DNA of 64,000 nt from Aeromicrobium sp. Root344 (GCF_001425755.1 NZ_LMDH01000001.1:1090474-1154473), one strand, 5' to 3'; positions 1 through 7,739 are shown, numbered from the stretch's first letter. Notes: generated by a model not told the origin, from the sequence alone. Program-made: numbers and translations.

Positions 1-290
1 CGCTGTACGACCAGCTGTACGCCGTCAGCCCCACGCCGATCATCGCGCTCAACCGTGCCGTCGCCGTCGCCGAGCTCGACGGGCCCGACGTCGCCCTGGC
101 GATCGTCGACTCGCTCGACCTCAGCGGCTATCACGCCTGGCACGCCGCCCGCGCCGACCTGCTGCGAAGGCTGGGGCGCAGTGCCGAGGCGCGAACGGAG
201 TACGACGCCGCGATCGCCGCGACGCAGAACCCGGCCGAGACGGCCTACCTGTCCCGCCGCCGCGCGCACCTGGTCGATCCGAACGCCTGA
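1..290 (+). CDS. ECF RNA polymerase sigma factor, C-terminal fragment (ECF42/DUF6596 type)
   Basis: The reading frame is open from base 3 and ends with TGA at 288-290; the start lies outside the window, so only about 95 residues are visible. The visible part has the alpha-helical C-terminal extension typical of ECF42-like sigma factors: an LYDQLYAV stretch, then SPTPIIALNRAVAVAE, the YHAWHAARADLLRRLGR repeat, and a final AYLSRRRAHL. In this family the sigma2/sigma4 domains come first and this TPR-like extension follows, usually next to a DGPF (YCII-like) gene that would lie to the left. The domain assignment is secure; the sigma domains themselves are not visible. Confidence 0.85.
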   Translation, partial: LYDQLYAVSPTPIIALNRAVAVAELDGPDVALAIVDSLDLSGYHAWHAARADLLRRLGRSAEARTEYDAAIAATQNPAETAYLSRRRAHLVDPNA

Positions 291-390
291 GGACGAAGAA
301 AGTTCTCTCCGACCTGTCGTATCGGCCGAGCACCGTTCGTGGAACTGGTGAGAGGCAGCAACGGGCTGCTTCACCAGCCAGGAGCTCGAC

Positions 391-819
391 ATGACCATCA
401 CCACCGCTTCCACCGTCCGCACCACCGCCTCGACCACCACACCCATCTGGCGTCCCGCCGCCGCAGCCGGCGTCACGGCAGCCGCCGTCACGGCAGCGGT
501 CGCGGCCGTCGCCCACGCCGCCGGCGTGTCGCTGACCCTCGACGGCGAACCGATCCCGCCGTCGGGGTTCGCAGTCATGACGCTGGTGTGCACCGCCATC
601 GGCTTCGGGATCGCGGTCGCGCTGCGCCGCTGGGCCCGGCGCCCGCAGCGTACGTTCGTCCGGACGTCAATCGCGCTGACCGCGCTGTCGTTCCTCCCCG
701 ACCTGCTGGTCCCCGCGGCTTCGGCCGACACCCGGGTCACTCTGATGGCAACGCATGTCGTGGCCGCGGCGATCGTCATCCCCGTGATCGCCGCGCGACT
801 CGGCCAGTCGCATCGCTGA
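391..819 (+). CDS. DUF6069-type small integral membrane protein
   Basis: A 142-residue protein with four predicted membrane segments (about residues 22-44, 58-78, 91-110 and 114-136) after a Thr-rich N-terminus. The start is supported by CCAGGAG about 8 bases before the ATG. The layout, with GFAVMTLVCTAIGFGIA in helix 2 and THVVAAAIVIPVIA in helix 4, resembles the DUF6069 family of actinobacterial membrane proteins of unknown role. It follows the sigma factor fragment by 100 bases with its own room for a promoter. No catalytic residues are recognisable, so no function is assigned. Confidence 0.7.
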   Translation: MTITTASTVRTTASTTTPIWRPAAAAGVTAAAVTAAVAAVAHAAGVSLTLDGEPIPPSGFAVMTLVCTAIGFGIAVALRRWARRPQRTFVRTSIALTALSFLPDLLVPAASADTRVTLMATHVVAAAIVIPVIAARLGQSHR

Positions 820-831
820 CTGCGTACGAGG

Positions 832-857
832 CCCGGAACCCGATCACGGGTTCCGGG
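832..857. terminator. Bidirectional hairpin terminator
   Basis: Perfect 11-bp arms (CCCGGAACCCG and CGGGTTCCGGG) around the loop ATCA lie between the convergent DUF6069 gene and the permease gene. The tail on the plus strand is only weakly T-rich. Confidence 0.7.
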
Positions 858-872
858 TTCTCGTCGTTACGG

Positions 873-2198
873 CTACTCGGTACGCAGGTTGAGCGGCGAA
901 GCAGCCCGGCGGCTCCATGGCCGGACCGCCCGAACCGAGAGCACGGCTGCCAACCAGACCAGCCCGACCGTGACACTGGGGCCGAGGACAAGGGCGAGCA
1001 GCAGCTCTGCCAGCGGGTCGCCGGTGAGCAGCGGCATCGGCACAGCCCCGAGTATCGAGCCCCCTGCTGCCAACGGAAGGGCGACCAACGTGATCTCGCG
1101 CCTCGAAGCCGCCTCGAGCTCGGAGTCGAGCATTCCGGTCGCGGCAAGGAACGCCACCTCGCGCCGGCGGTCGAGCAGGGACTCGACGGAGTGCACGGCC
1201 ATGGACCCTGCGGCGACGAGCAGTCCGACCAGCAGGGCGATCGCCACGAGGGTGGCGCCCGCGAGGTAGGAGGAGTCCTCGTTGCCCCACACGTCGAGCA
1301 CGAAGCTGACAACACCCCCGCTGACGAGCGAGATTCCTCCGATCGCGGCGGCCGCCCGGCCGGCGGCCCGGGGATCGGCCATGATGCGCTGGGCGGCGAT
1401 CAAGGCAGTGGGGCTCGCCGTGCGGCGCTGCAGGCGCCGCGCCATCCTGTACGCCACCCACGGCGCCAGCAGCACGAGGGCGACGATCACGAGCGCGATC
1501 ACGACGAACGCCACGAAGTCGGTGCCGTGGTCGGTGCTGAGGGCCGTGGGGATCAGGAGAACGGCCAGTGCCAGGAGGGCCAGCCCCCAGGGCCGCGGAG
1601 CCGGTTGCCGCTGACGGCGGGTGACTCCGAAGGGCGACTCGACCACCGCGCGGGAGGCATGCCACCCGACGTACGTCCCGACGACCGCGACGGCAACCAC
1701 GACCACGACGGTCTGCCACGCGTTCGGCCCGGACACCGTGGGGACGATCGCGTAGTTGGATCCGCCGGGCCAGCTGCTGTCGTCCTGCCGGCCGCCGAGC
1801 AACTCACGCAGCAGCGCGAAGACACCCGTGCCGAGTGCCGCGCCCACCGTCACCGGGATGCCCACCTCGATGGCGCCGAGGCGGCGCACCTCGGACGTCG
1901 TCGCGCCAGCCACCCGCAACGCAGCGAGCCGCCGATCACGGTTGGCCGTGCCCAGGCGCACGGCCTGGTCCAGCAGCAGGAGCGGCGGGAGGGTCAGCAG
2001 CACCACCGCGAAGATCACGCCGCCCCGCGTGCTCCCATCGCGCACGAACGAGGCAAGCTGCTCGTCGAAGTCATCGCTGAGCACCAGCAGGGCCACGGCG
2101 ACGAGCAACAGCCCTGAGACGACCGCCGTGCACCCGGCGAGCAGCAGGGACCGGGCCCAACCGCCGGCGCGAGCGAGAGTCCATGCGAGGGAGAACAT
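873..2198 (-). CDS. ABC transporter permease, FtsX/MacB-like
   Basis: A 441-residue membrane protein. It has an N-terminal helix (about 15-38), a cytoplasmic segment with a DRRLAALRVAGATTSEVRRL motif like the FtsX-family coupling region, and further groups of helices around 98-120, 160-180 and 205-250. A second FtsX-like half (about 290-430) has the repeated DRRREVAFLAATGMLDSELE motif. Two such halves in one chain are typical of exporter permeases acting on lipids, peptides or drugs. The ATG overlaps the stop of the upstream ATPase gene as TGATG, so the pair is translationally coupled. The substrate is unknown. Confidence 0.85.
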   Translation of the reverse strand: MFSLAWTLARAGGWARSLLLAGCTAVVSGLLLVAVALLVLSDDFDEQLASFVRDGSTRGGVIFAVVLLTLPPLLLLDQAVRLGTANRDRRLAALRVAGATTSEVRRLGAIEVGIPVTVGAALGTGVFALLRELLGGRQDDSSWPGGSNYAIVPTVSGPNAWQTVVVVVAVAVVGTYVGWHASRAVVESPFGVTRRQRQPAPRPWGLALLALAVLLIPTALSTDHGTDFVAFVVIALVIVALVLLAPWVAYRMARRLQRRTASPTALIAAQRIMADPRAAGRAAAAIGGISLVSGGVVSFVLDVWGNEDSSYLAGATLVAIALLVGLLVAAGSMAVHSVESLLDRRREVAFLAATGMLDSELEAASRREITLVALPLAAGGSILGAVPMPLLTGDPLAELLLALVLGPSVTVGLVWLAAVLSVRAVRPWSRRAASPLNLRTE

Positions 2199-2896
2199 CA
2201 GACGTCCACGCGCTGCTCGTTGCAGCCGTCGCGCAGCACGATCTCACGGTCGGCCGAGGCGGCGACCCGATTGTCGTGCGTCACCAGGACCAGACTCGCC
2301 GCCGTCTCCCGAGCGACGTCCAGCAGGACCTGGAGCACCCGTTCACCGTTCACGGTGTCGAGCGCGCCGGTCGGCTCGTCGGCGAAGATGACCCTCGGTC
2401 CGGAGACCAACGCTCGCGCGATCGCGACGCGTTGGGACTCGCCGCCCGACATCTCACCGGGGCGGGCATCCGCCAGCTCGTCCGCGTCGAGGCGTTCGAG
2501 CCAGCTGCGGGCGGCGGCGAACGATGCCGCCTTGTCATGACGGTCGAGGAGCAGCGGCAGGGCGACGTTCTGGGCCGCAGTGAGCTCGGGAACGAGCTGC
2601 CCGAACTGCAGCACGAGACCGAAGTCGCGACGTCTCAGTCGGGAACGCTCAGCCTCGCCGAGGTCGTCGAGGAGCTGCCCGTCGTACGTCACGCGACCGG
2701 ACTCGGGCCTCAGCACTCCCGCGGCACACAGCAGCAGCGTCGACTTCCCACTGCCCGAGGGCCCGGTGATCGCCACGATCTCACCAGCCGCCACCGACAT
2801 TGACGCTCCCTGCAGGGCGTCGGTGCGGCCGAAGGACTTCCGGATGGCCTGGGCATCCAGCAGCGCCGCACTCCCTGATCGCTCGCTGAGGCTCAT
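2198..2896 (-). CDS. ABC transporter ATP-binding protein (MacB/LolD-like)
   Basis: A 232-residue ATPase with Walker A GPSGSGKST (residues 45-53), a Q-loop near LVLQFGQLVPELTA (about 95-107), the signature MSGGESQR (about 149-156) and Walker B VIFADEPTGALD (about 169-180). The DEPTGALD form is typical of the MacB/LolD/FtsE group, which pairs with FtsX-type permeases like the next gene. The start overlaps the stop of the upstream PadR gene by ATGA. It energises the permease at 873-2198 on the cytoplasmic face. Confidence 0.93.
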   Translation of the reverse strand: MSLSERSGSAALLDAQAIRKSFGRTDALQGASMSVAAGEIVAITGPSGSGKSTLLLCAAGVLRPESGRVTYDGQLLDDLGEAERSRLRRRDFGLVLQFGQLVPELTAAQNVALPLLLDRHDKAASFAAARSWLERLDADELADARPGEMSGGESQRVAIARALVSGPRVIFADEPTGALDTVNGERVLQVLLDVARETAASLVLVTHDNRVAASADREIVLRDGCNEQRVDV

Positions 2897-3417
2897 GCGC
2901 TTCGTGTCCTGTCTGCTGCGGCACGCTCAGCCGCTGTCTCAAGCCAGCGGAGGTCGGCGTCCAGGTGGGAGATGGTGTGGTCGATCGCGATGCTGACCGC
3001 GGCGCTGGGGGCCTCAGCCCGAGCCGCGACGAGGTCGCGCATCACCGCGAGATGGGTGATCCGCTGCCGCTGCAGGAACGCCGTGGCATCGGAACCCCTC
3101 AGCAAGGAGGTGACGGTCTTGCGCACCAGCTCGTCCGCCGCGTAGGGCCCTGCGGACTCCGTGGCCCCGAGCCAGGCACGAAGGGACTCGACCCCGGCTG
3201 GCGTGATGGCGTAGGTGGTGCGCTCGGGGCCGCCCTCCTGGTGGGTCTCGGCAACCTCGACAAGACCGTCCTTGGCGAGCTTGGCGAGAGCGGCGTAGAC
3301 CTGGCCGTACGCCAGAGGCTTGGCGCTCGGGAACCGCTCGTCGTGGATCCGCTTCACGTCATATCCGTGGGCCGGCCTCCGCTCGAGGATGCCCAGCAAC
3401 ACGTGTCCGATAGCCAT
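2893..3417 (-). CDS. PadR-family transcriptional repressor
   Basis: A 174-residue PadR regulator. The winged helix is at the N-terminus (ILERRPAHGYDVKRIHDERF, then YAALAKLAKDGLVE) and the C-terminal helical dimerisation part is about residues 95-170. I chose ATG 3417 rather than the in-frame start at 3438. On the minus strand TATAGT sits 7 bases before 3417, which would give a leaderless transcript and leave the longer start upstream of the +1. It heads the padR-ATPase-permease operon and probably represses it until an inducer, perhaps the exported compound, binds. Confidence 0.85.
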   Translation of the reverse strand: MAIGHVLLGILERRPAHGYDVKRIHDERFPSAKPLAYGQVYAALAKLAKDGLVEVAETHQEGGPERTTYAITPAGVESLRAWLGATESAGPYAADELVRKTVTSLLRGSDATAFLQRQRITHLAVMRDLVAARAEAPSAAVSIAIDHTISHLDADLRWLETAAERAAADRTRSA

Positions 3418-3456
3418 GCGGCCGACTATACACAACATGAATACTCGCGGTGCGAA

Positions 3457-3471
3457 TCTGCTCAGAGCAGA
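3457..3471. promoter_or_regulatory. Palindromic operator TCTGCT-N3-AGCAGA
   Basis: A perfect 6-bp inverted repeat with a 3-base centre (CAG) lies between the divergent PadR and XRE genes. A similar box (6049-6063) precedes the clpP pair. It resembles the PopR box of Streptomyces as I recall it (TTCTGCC-N3-GGCAGAA). Assignment to the XRE protein is inference. Confidence 0.5.
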
Positions 3472-3510
3472 ATTTCGCCGGGTTCTCGACGTTTGTGCCT
3501 AGGCTGAAGC

Positions 3511-3846
3511 ATGACCGAGATCGTCCGCCTGCACGCCGTCCCGAACCACCGCGTCATGGATCCGGAGCCGCTCTGGCGAGAGGTCCTGGGCCAGCGGCTC
3601 CGCGCCCTGCGAGCCCGCAGGGGCGAGACGCTCACCGAGACGGCCGAACGTGCCGGCATCTCGCCGCAGTACCTCTCCGAGATCGAGCGCGGGCTCAAGG
3701 ATCCGTCCAGCGAGGTCCTCGCCGCCGTCGCCGGTGCGCTCGGTGCAACCTTGATCGACCTGACGTCCCAGGTCACCGGCGACCTGCGCTCGTACGCGTT
3801 CGGGGTCCCGCAGGTCTCCAACCAGGCGCTCCTGCTCGCTGCCTAG
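3511..3846 (+). CDS. XRE-family regulator, ClgR/PopR-like
   Basis: A 111-residue protein with one helix-turn-helix domain at about residues 25-82: GQRLRALRARRGETLTETAERAGISPQYLSEIERGLKDPSSEVLAAVAGALG. The YLSEIERG...SSEVL pattern is that of the ClgR/PopR regulators, which control clp protease genes in actinobacteria. A tandem clpP pair lies less than 1 kb away and both loci carry a related palindrome, which supports a PopR-like role. TAGGCT ends 6 bases before the ATG, so the mRNA is probably leaderless. Its stop overlaps that of the convergent MarR gene by 4 bases. The family is certain; the target is inference. Confidence 0.8.
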   Translation: MTEIVRLHAVPNHRVMDPEPLWREVLGQRLRALRARRGETLTETAERAGISPQYLSEIERGLKDPSSEVLAAVAGALGATLIDLTSQVTGDLRSYAFGVPQVSNQALLLAA

Positions 3847-4274
3847 TCCTCGAGGATGGCGCGCAGGTCGGCGTGCAGCGCCGCCCTACGACGCTCGCTG
3901 AGCGGTGAAAGCAGGTCGTCGGAGATCCTGGCGGCGACGTCCTGCAGACGACCGAACTCCGTCGTGCCGCGGCTCGTGACCGCGATCAGCTTGCGCCGCC
4001 GGTCGGACGGGTCGACGCTGCGCTTCACGAGCTTCAGGTCCTCGAGATCGTCGATCGTCGAGGTCACGTCGCTGGGATCCAGCCCGAGGTTGGTGGCGAG
4101 CGACAGCTGACTCGTCGAGCCGTTGTCGGTGAGCCACGCGAGCACGAGCATGTGCCGCAGCCGCATGCCGCGCTCCTGGAGCTGCGCGTCGAGCTGTCGC
4201 TTGGCGACCTTGGCGGTCTGGGACAGCAGGTATGTCGTCAGTGTCATCAGCGACGACGGATGGGACGCAGGCAT
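3843..4274 (-). CDS. MarR-family transcriptional regulator
   Basis: A 143-residue winged-helix protein. The MarR DNA-binding domain spans about residues 40-105: MLVLAWLTDNGSTSQLSLATNLGLDPSDVTSTIDDLEDLKLVKRSVDPSDRRRKLIAVT, with the DRRRK wing. Long helices at both ends form the dimer interface. TAGCAT lies 6 bases upstream of the ATG, so the transcript is likely leaderless. It is divergent from the gene at 4342, with an inverted repeat between the two that probably binds this protein and controls both. Confidence 0.9.
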   Translation of the reverse strand: MPASHPSSLMTLTTYLLSQTAKVAKRQLDAQLQERGMRLRHMLVLAWLTDNGSTSQLSLATNLGLDPSDVTSTIDDLEDLKLVKRSVDPSDRRRKLIAVTSRGTTEFGRLQDVAARISDDLLSPLSERRRAALHADLRAILED

Positions 4275-4294
4275 GCCCTCATGCTAGACCCGGA

Positions 4295-4321
4295 CCAATG
4301 TTAGGCTCTACCTATTATTGG
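4295..4321. promoter_or_regulatory. Probable MarR operator
   Basis: An imperfect 27-bp inverted repeat with the layout CCAAT-N2-TAGG ... CCTA-N2-ATTGG. Nine bases of each half are complementary. It lies in the 67-base gap between the divergent MarR gene and the gene at 4342, covering the likely promoter of the latter (TATTAT). Confidence 0.6.
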
Positions 4322-4341
4322 CATTGACCAAGGAATACGAC

Positions 4342-4785
4342 ATGACAATCATCAACGAGATGTCCTTCCTCGTCGGGACGGCGAGCGGCCCGGAGACCGT
4401 CGCGGCTTCCACGTGGAGCCCCGCCAAGCGCGGCCGCAGCACGGTCACCGCGACTGCCGAGCTCGATGACGGCGTGCTCGTGCAGCGCGTCGACGACGAG
4501 TTCGACGACGGATCGCACTTCGCCGGACTCAACGTGTTCACGCTGGACCCTGAGACCGCGGAGATCCTCTGCTACGGCTTCGACACGTACGGCTTTCCCC
4601 CGGACCCACCTGGCCGTGGCTCTTGGCAGGACGGCGAGCTCGTGCTGGAACGCACCACCCCGCGGGGTTCCGCACGCATCGTCTTCGCCCCGACAGCGAC
4701 CGGCTACACGTGGCGCAAGGACTTCCGGCCCGGCGACGCGCACGAGTGGCAGCCCGTGGCGACCGCGGACCTCCAGCGCACCTAG
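4342..4785 (+). CDS. Conserved protein of unknown function under MarR control
   Basis: A 147-residue soluble protein rich in predicted beta strands ([28 protein letters not shown] alternation, then [22 protein letters not shown] and [18 protein letters not shown]). This recalls small DUF1579-like or lipocalin-like beta-barrel proteins. I chose ATG 4342 because AAGGAAT precedes it by about 7 bases; the TTG at 4318 lies within the presumed MarR operator. No signal peptide or catalytic motif is seen. Being divergent from the MarR gene with a shared operator suggests induction by the MarR ligand. The function is not recognised. Confidence 0.6.
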   Translation: MTIINEMSFLVGTASGPETVAASTWSPAKRGRSTVTATAELDDGVLVQRVDDEFDDGSHFAGLNVFTLDPETAEILCYGFDTYGFPPDPPGRGSWQDGELVLERTTPRGSARIVFAPTATGYTWRKDFRPGDAHEWQPVATADLQRT

Positions 4786-5384
4786 GCGGCCACAGGCGTA
4801 CGACGCTGCAGCACCTCGTCCGCCAACCCGTACGCGATCGCGGCGTCGGCGGCGAACACCCGGTCCCGGTCGGTGTCGGCCCGCAGCGCGTCGACGGTCT
4901 GCCCCGTATGCGTCGACAGGATCGACTCGATCGCGGCACGGATGCGTACGACCTCGTCGGCCTGCAGGATCAGGTCGGGGATCGCGCCGCGGCCCTGGAC
5001 CGCCGGCTGGTGCAGCACGACCCGGCTGTGCGGCAGCACCGAGCGCCGGCCCGGCTCGCCGGCGGCAAGCAGCACTGCACCCGCTGCGATCGCCTGGCCC
5101 ACGCACGTCGTGGCGACCGGCGCCTGGATGAACTGCATCGTGTCGTAGATCGCCAGCATCGCCGTCTCGTCGCCACCCTCGCAGTTGATGTAGAGGTTGA
5201 TCTCCTGCCCGGGACCGTCGGCCTCGAGGTGCAGGAGCTGGGCGATCAACGCGTTGGCGACCCCGGAGTCGATCCCGGTGCCGAGATAGATGATGCGCTC
5301 GGCCAGCAGGTGCGAGTAGACGTCCATGATCCGCTCCCCTCGCGGGTGCTGGGCGATGACATTGGGGATCGTGTACGAGCTCAT
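4782..5384 (-). CDS. ClpP-like protein lacking the catalytic serine
   Basis: A 200-residue ClpP-fold protein, downstream partner of a normal-looking clpP (ATGA overlap). The fold motifs are present: [48 protein letters not shown] and [20 protein letters not shown]. The nucleophile block, normally GQAASMGA, reads GQAIAAGA here. On the minus strand the codons are GGC CAG GCG ATC GCA GCG GGT GCA, so Ser is replaced by Ala (GCA). The usual GGS/SPGG loop is also altered to CEGGD. The triad His (VVLHQP) and Asp (DRDR) remain. It should be proteolytically inactive and act as a structural or regulatory subunit, comparable in principle to ClpR. I start at ATG 5384; the longer frame to 5756 is a shadow of the upstream clpP. 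Confidence 0.88.
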   Translation of the reverse strand: MSSYTIPNVIAQHPRGERIMDVYSHLLAERIIYLGTGIDSGVANALIAQLLHLEADGPGQEINLYINCEGGDETAMLAIYDTMQFIQAPVATTCVGQAIAAGAVLLAAGEPGRRSVLPHSRVVLHQPAVQGRGAIPDLILQADEVVRIRAAIESILSTHTGQTVDALRADTDRDRVFAADAAIAYGLADEVLQRRTPVAA

Positions 5385-5992
5385 GCGTTCACTCCCATCG
5401 CGAGGTGCTTCTTGGTCGGCATGACCTGCTCGAAGTTGTCGACGATCGCGTCGACGAAGCCGTAGTCGACGGCCTCCTGGGCGGTGTACCACCGATCCCG
5501 GAGCGAGTCCTCGAAGATCCGCTCGACGGGCTGCCCGGTGTCGTCGGCGATGATCCCGAGCACCGTGTCGCGGGTGTAGCGCAGGTCCTCGGCCTGCAGC
5601 TCGACGTCGACCGCGGATCCGCCGATGCCGGCCGACCCCTGGTGCATGAGGATCCGGGAGTGCGGCAGGGCGTACCGCTTGCCCTTGGTGCCCGACGACA
5701 GCAGGAACTGTCCGGCGCTGCAGGCGAGACCCAGCGCGAGGGTCGCGACGTCGCACGGGACGAGCCGCATCACGTCGCGGATCGCCAGCATCGACGGCAC
5801 CGAGCCGCCCGGCGAGTGGATCCAGAGCACCGCGTCGGCGACCGGATCCTCTGCCGCCAGCGTCAGCAACTGGGTCGCCAGCAGCGTGCCGTTGTCGTCG
5901 TCGAGGGGTCCGTCGAGCACGAGGACGCGCCGGTGCAGAAGCTGCTGGCGCATCTGCCCGGAGAACAGGGTGGTCTTGTCGTTGTCAGCCAT
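5381..5992 (-). CDS. clpP: ATP-dependent Clp protease proteolytic subunit (active-site intact)
   Basis: A 203-residue ClpP. The nucleophile block is [17 protein letters not shown] with Ser in the usual position, the His block is [12 protein letters not shown] and the Asp block is [21 protein letters not shown], so the catalytic triad is complete. [18 protein letters not shown] matches the normal SPGGS loop. It is the first gene of a two-gene operon with a serine-less paralogue, so the tetradecamer may be mixed, with this subunit supplying activity. ATG 5992 follows GGAGGT closely. A palindrome at 6049-6063, about 57 bases upstream, is a plausible activator site. This looks like an accessory clpP pair rather than the main clpP1P2 next to clpX/tig; that is inference from context. 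Confidence 0.92.
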   Translation of the reverse strand: MADNDKTTLFSGQMRQQLLHRRVLVLDGPLDDDNGTLLATQLLTLAAEDPVADAVLWIHSPGGSVPSMLAIRDVMRLVPCDVATLALGLACSAGQFLLSSGTKGKRYALPHSRILMHQGSAGIGGSAVDVELQAEDLRYTRDTVLGIIADDTGQPVERIFEDSLRDRWYTAQEAVDYGFVDAIVDNFEQVMPTKKHLAMGVNA

Positions 5993-6048
5993 ACCTCCAT
6001 CGTGCGTACGTCTGACGCTGCGCAGAAGGCCTTGCTGCTGCAGGCGGA

Positions 6049-6063
6049 TCAGCCCAGAGCAGA
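6049..6063. promoter_or_regulatory. Putative PopR-like box upstream of the clpP pair
   Basis: TCAGCC-CAG-AGCAGA. Its right half, CAGAGCAGA, is identical to that of the palindrome at 3457-3471 upstream of the XRE regulator gene; the left half is degenerate. It lies 57 bases upstream of the clpP start codon. Confidence 0.4.
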
Positions 6064-6822
6064 TCAGGGCGCGGCGATGAACCCGCGGTCGCTGAGCAGC
6101 GGCACCGTCGTGCTCGTGCCGACCTCGGCGGCCACGGCCACGTCCTCGGCGAAGCCGGCGTCGACGAGCTCCCGGCCGCTGGCGCACGCCATGAGGTGCG
6201 ACTCCTCGCGGCCGGCGATCAGCCGGTAGGCGTCTGCGGCCATCGCGGCTTCTGGCGACAACCCCGGCCAGTCGTGGTCCTCGAGGGCGGCGAGCACCGC
6301 ACCGGCGCCCCAGAGGTCTTCGATGGCCGGGCGCAGCGAGCCGTCGGGCCATCGCTCGCCGGCGGCCACGACCGCGATCGAGGCGCTCTCGGCGTCGTGC
6401 TCGCGCGCGATCCAGTCGGCAACAGCGCGGGCGTTGCGCAACGACGCGCCCACCACGGTCGTGACGGCCGACGCGAGCTGCACCGAGATCGCCGAACCGT
6501 TGGGCGACGGGAGGACGAGCCTCTCCATCGGAGCAGCAGCGCGTACGCTCACCGGCGACAGGCTCACCTCTCCGGGGCCGGCGGCACCCCGCCCGAGGGC
6601 CAGGACCGCTCGATGCTGGGCGGCGTAGGTCGGCGCATCCTCGGCCTCCCACGGATAGGGCAGCACGACGATGCCGAGGTCGGCGGCGACGCTGAGCGAG
6701 GTCGAGAACGACAGCACGTCGACCACGACAGCCACGTCCGCGCCCTCGGCGATCGCTGCGCCGCCGACGGCGCCCCAGTCGAACCTGACCCCGTGTGCGG
6801 CCTGGTGCAGGACAGAGTTCAC
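6064..6822 (-). CDS. 2-phosphosulfolactate phosphatase family protein (ComB-like)
   Basis: A 252-residue protein carrying the ComB family landmarks in order: VDVLSFSTSLSVA (about 34-47, with the metal-binding Asp), LVLPSPNGSAIS (about 102-113), VVGASLRNARAVADWI and VVAAGERWPDGSLRPAIEDLWGAGAVL (about 150-180). ComB hydrolyses 2-phosphosulfolactate with Mg2+ in coenzyme M synthesis. In actinobacteria, which make no coenzyme M, the homologues have no proven substrate, so a general phosphatase role is the safe reading. It is downstream of the PAP2 gene by only 13 bases and probably co-transcribed with it. Confidence 0.82.
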   Translation of the reverse strand: MNSVLHQAAHGVRFDWGAVGGAAIAEGADVAVVVDVLSFSTSLSVAADLGIVVLPYPWEAEDAPTYAAQHRAVLALGRGAAGPGEVSLSPVSVRAAAPMERLVLPSPNGSAISVQLASAVTTVVGASLRNARAVADWIAREHDAESASIAVVAAGERWPDGSLRPAIEDLWGAGAVLAALEDHDWPGLSPEAAMAADAYRLIAGREESHLMACASGRELVDAGFAEDVAVAAEVGTSTTVPLLSDRGFIAAP

Positions 6823-6835
6823 AGGTCTGACTGTG

Positions 6836-7639
6836 TCAGAGCGTGAGCGCGGCGTCCTCGTGGGTGACGACTGGACTGCGTCTCTCCCACGCGATGACGC
6901 CGCCGAACGCGGCGAGGACCACGAGCCAGCCGACGACCGCGTCGAGCACCCAGTGGTTGCCGGTGCCGACGATCACGATCGTCATGATGCCGGCGTAGGC
7001 GAGACCGAGCGCCTGGACGATCTTGGGGACGCCGGCGCGGATCAACACGATCGCGACCCAGAGAGCCCAGCCTGCGTGCAGCGACGGGAAGGCCGCGAGC
7101 TCGTTGGTCATGCCGCCGAGTCCCTTGGGGGCCGAGGCGTCCGCGCCCCACCAGCCCGCAGCCGAGTGCAGGCTGAGCACGTCGACGTACATGCCGCTGA
7201 TCATGCGCGGCGGTGCCGTCGGCATGACGAGGTAGAACGAGAGCCCCATGATCGTCGCGAACACCAGCGCACGGCGGGCGGTGACGTATTCGGAGACGCT
7301 GCGGCGGTAGATCCAGATCAGGACTGCTGCCGTCGCGATGTAGTGCGTCGTGGCGTACCAGTAGCTGCCGAACAGGCCGAGCCAGTCGTACTGGACGAAC
7401 TTGTCGTTGAGCCACGACTCGGCATCGATGCGCCAGGACTTCTCGAACGCCAGCACGTCGAGCGCACGCCCGCGAGCCGGTGCGAAGTCGTTGGACGCGA
7501 GCAGCCGTGAGGCGCTGTAGCCCACGTAGAGGATCGCGAGGAACGTCAGCTCGATCGCACCGCGCTTGAGGCCCAAGGGCACACCAGATCTGCGTACGAC
7601 TTCGGTACGCCCTGTCTGCTGCTGTGACGACTGTGTCAT
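6836..7639 (-). CDS. PAP2-superfamily membrane phosphatase/phosphotransferase (Aur1-like)
   Basis: A 267-residue polytopic membrane protein. The PAP2 active-site motifs are visible: FPSLHAGWALWVAIVLI (PSxH block, about residue 180) and GTGNHWVLDAVVGW (His-x3-Asp block, about residue 222). This spacing fits the PAP2_3/Aur1-like group, which transfers inositol phosphate or phospholipid head groups. I start at ATG 7639, since AGGAGG lies about 7 bases before it; the longer frame would run into a structured leader. ComB follows. The exact lipid substrate is unknown. Confidence 0.85.
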   Translation of the reverse strand: MTQSSQQQTGRTEVVRRSGVPLGLKRGAIELTFLAILYVGYSASRLLASNDFAPARGRALDVLAFEKSWRIDAESWLNDKFVQYDWLGLFGSYWYATTHYIATAAVLIWIYRRSVSEYVTARRALVFATIMGLSFYLVMPTAPPRMISGMYVDVLSLHSAAGWWGADASAPKGLGGMTNELAAFPSLHAGWALWVAIVLIRAGVPKIVQALGLAYAGIMTIVIVGTGNHWVLDAVVGWLVVLAAFGGVIAWERRSPVVTHEDAALTL

Positions 7640-7660
7640 CACGCCTCCTGCGCCTTGATA

Positions 7661-7739
7661 CCGGGCCGGAGCCCGGCCGAAGGCGCCCAGGTGCGCCTTC
7701 CTGTTGCCACCCTGTATGCCGGCTGTTGCCTTCGGCAAC
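7661..7739 (-). promoter_or_regulatory. Structured leader with three consecutive hairpins
   Basis: Three perfect stem-loops lie just upstream of the PAP2 ribosome-binding site: 7725-7739 (GTTGCC/GGCAAC, 3-base loop), 7680-7699 (AAGGCGC/GCGCCTT, 6-base loop) and 7661-7676 (CCGGGC/GCCCGG, 4-base loop). They could form a cis-acting RNA. I do not recognise a known riboswitch class. Confidence 0.5.

Noticed and set aside
339-2117. 592-residue plus-strand open frame
   Set aside because: It is rich in His, Arg, Gly and Asp and opposes the DUF6069 and FtsX-type genes, which have proper starts, ribosome-binding sites and domain patterns. It is an antisense shadow in GC-rich DNA.
7661-7739. Known c-di-AMP or other riboswitch
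   Set aside because: Conserved cores of classes I know were not found; only consecutive simple hairpins are visible.
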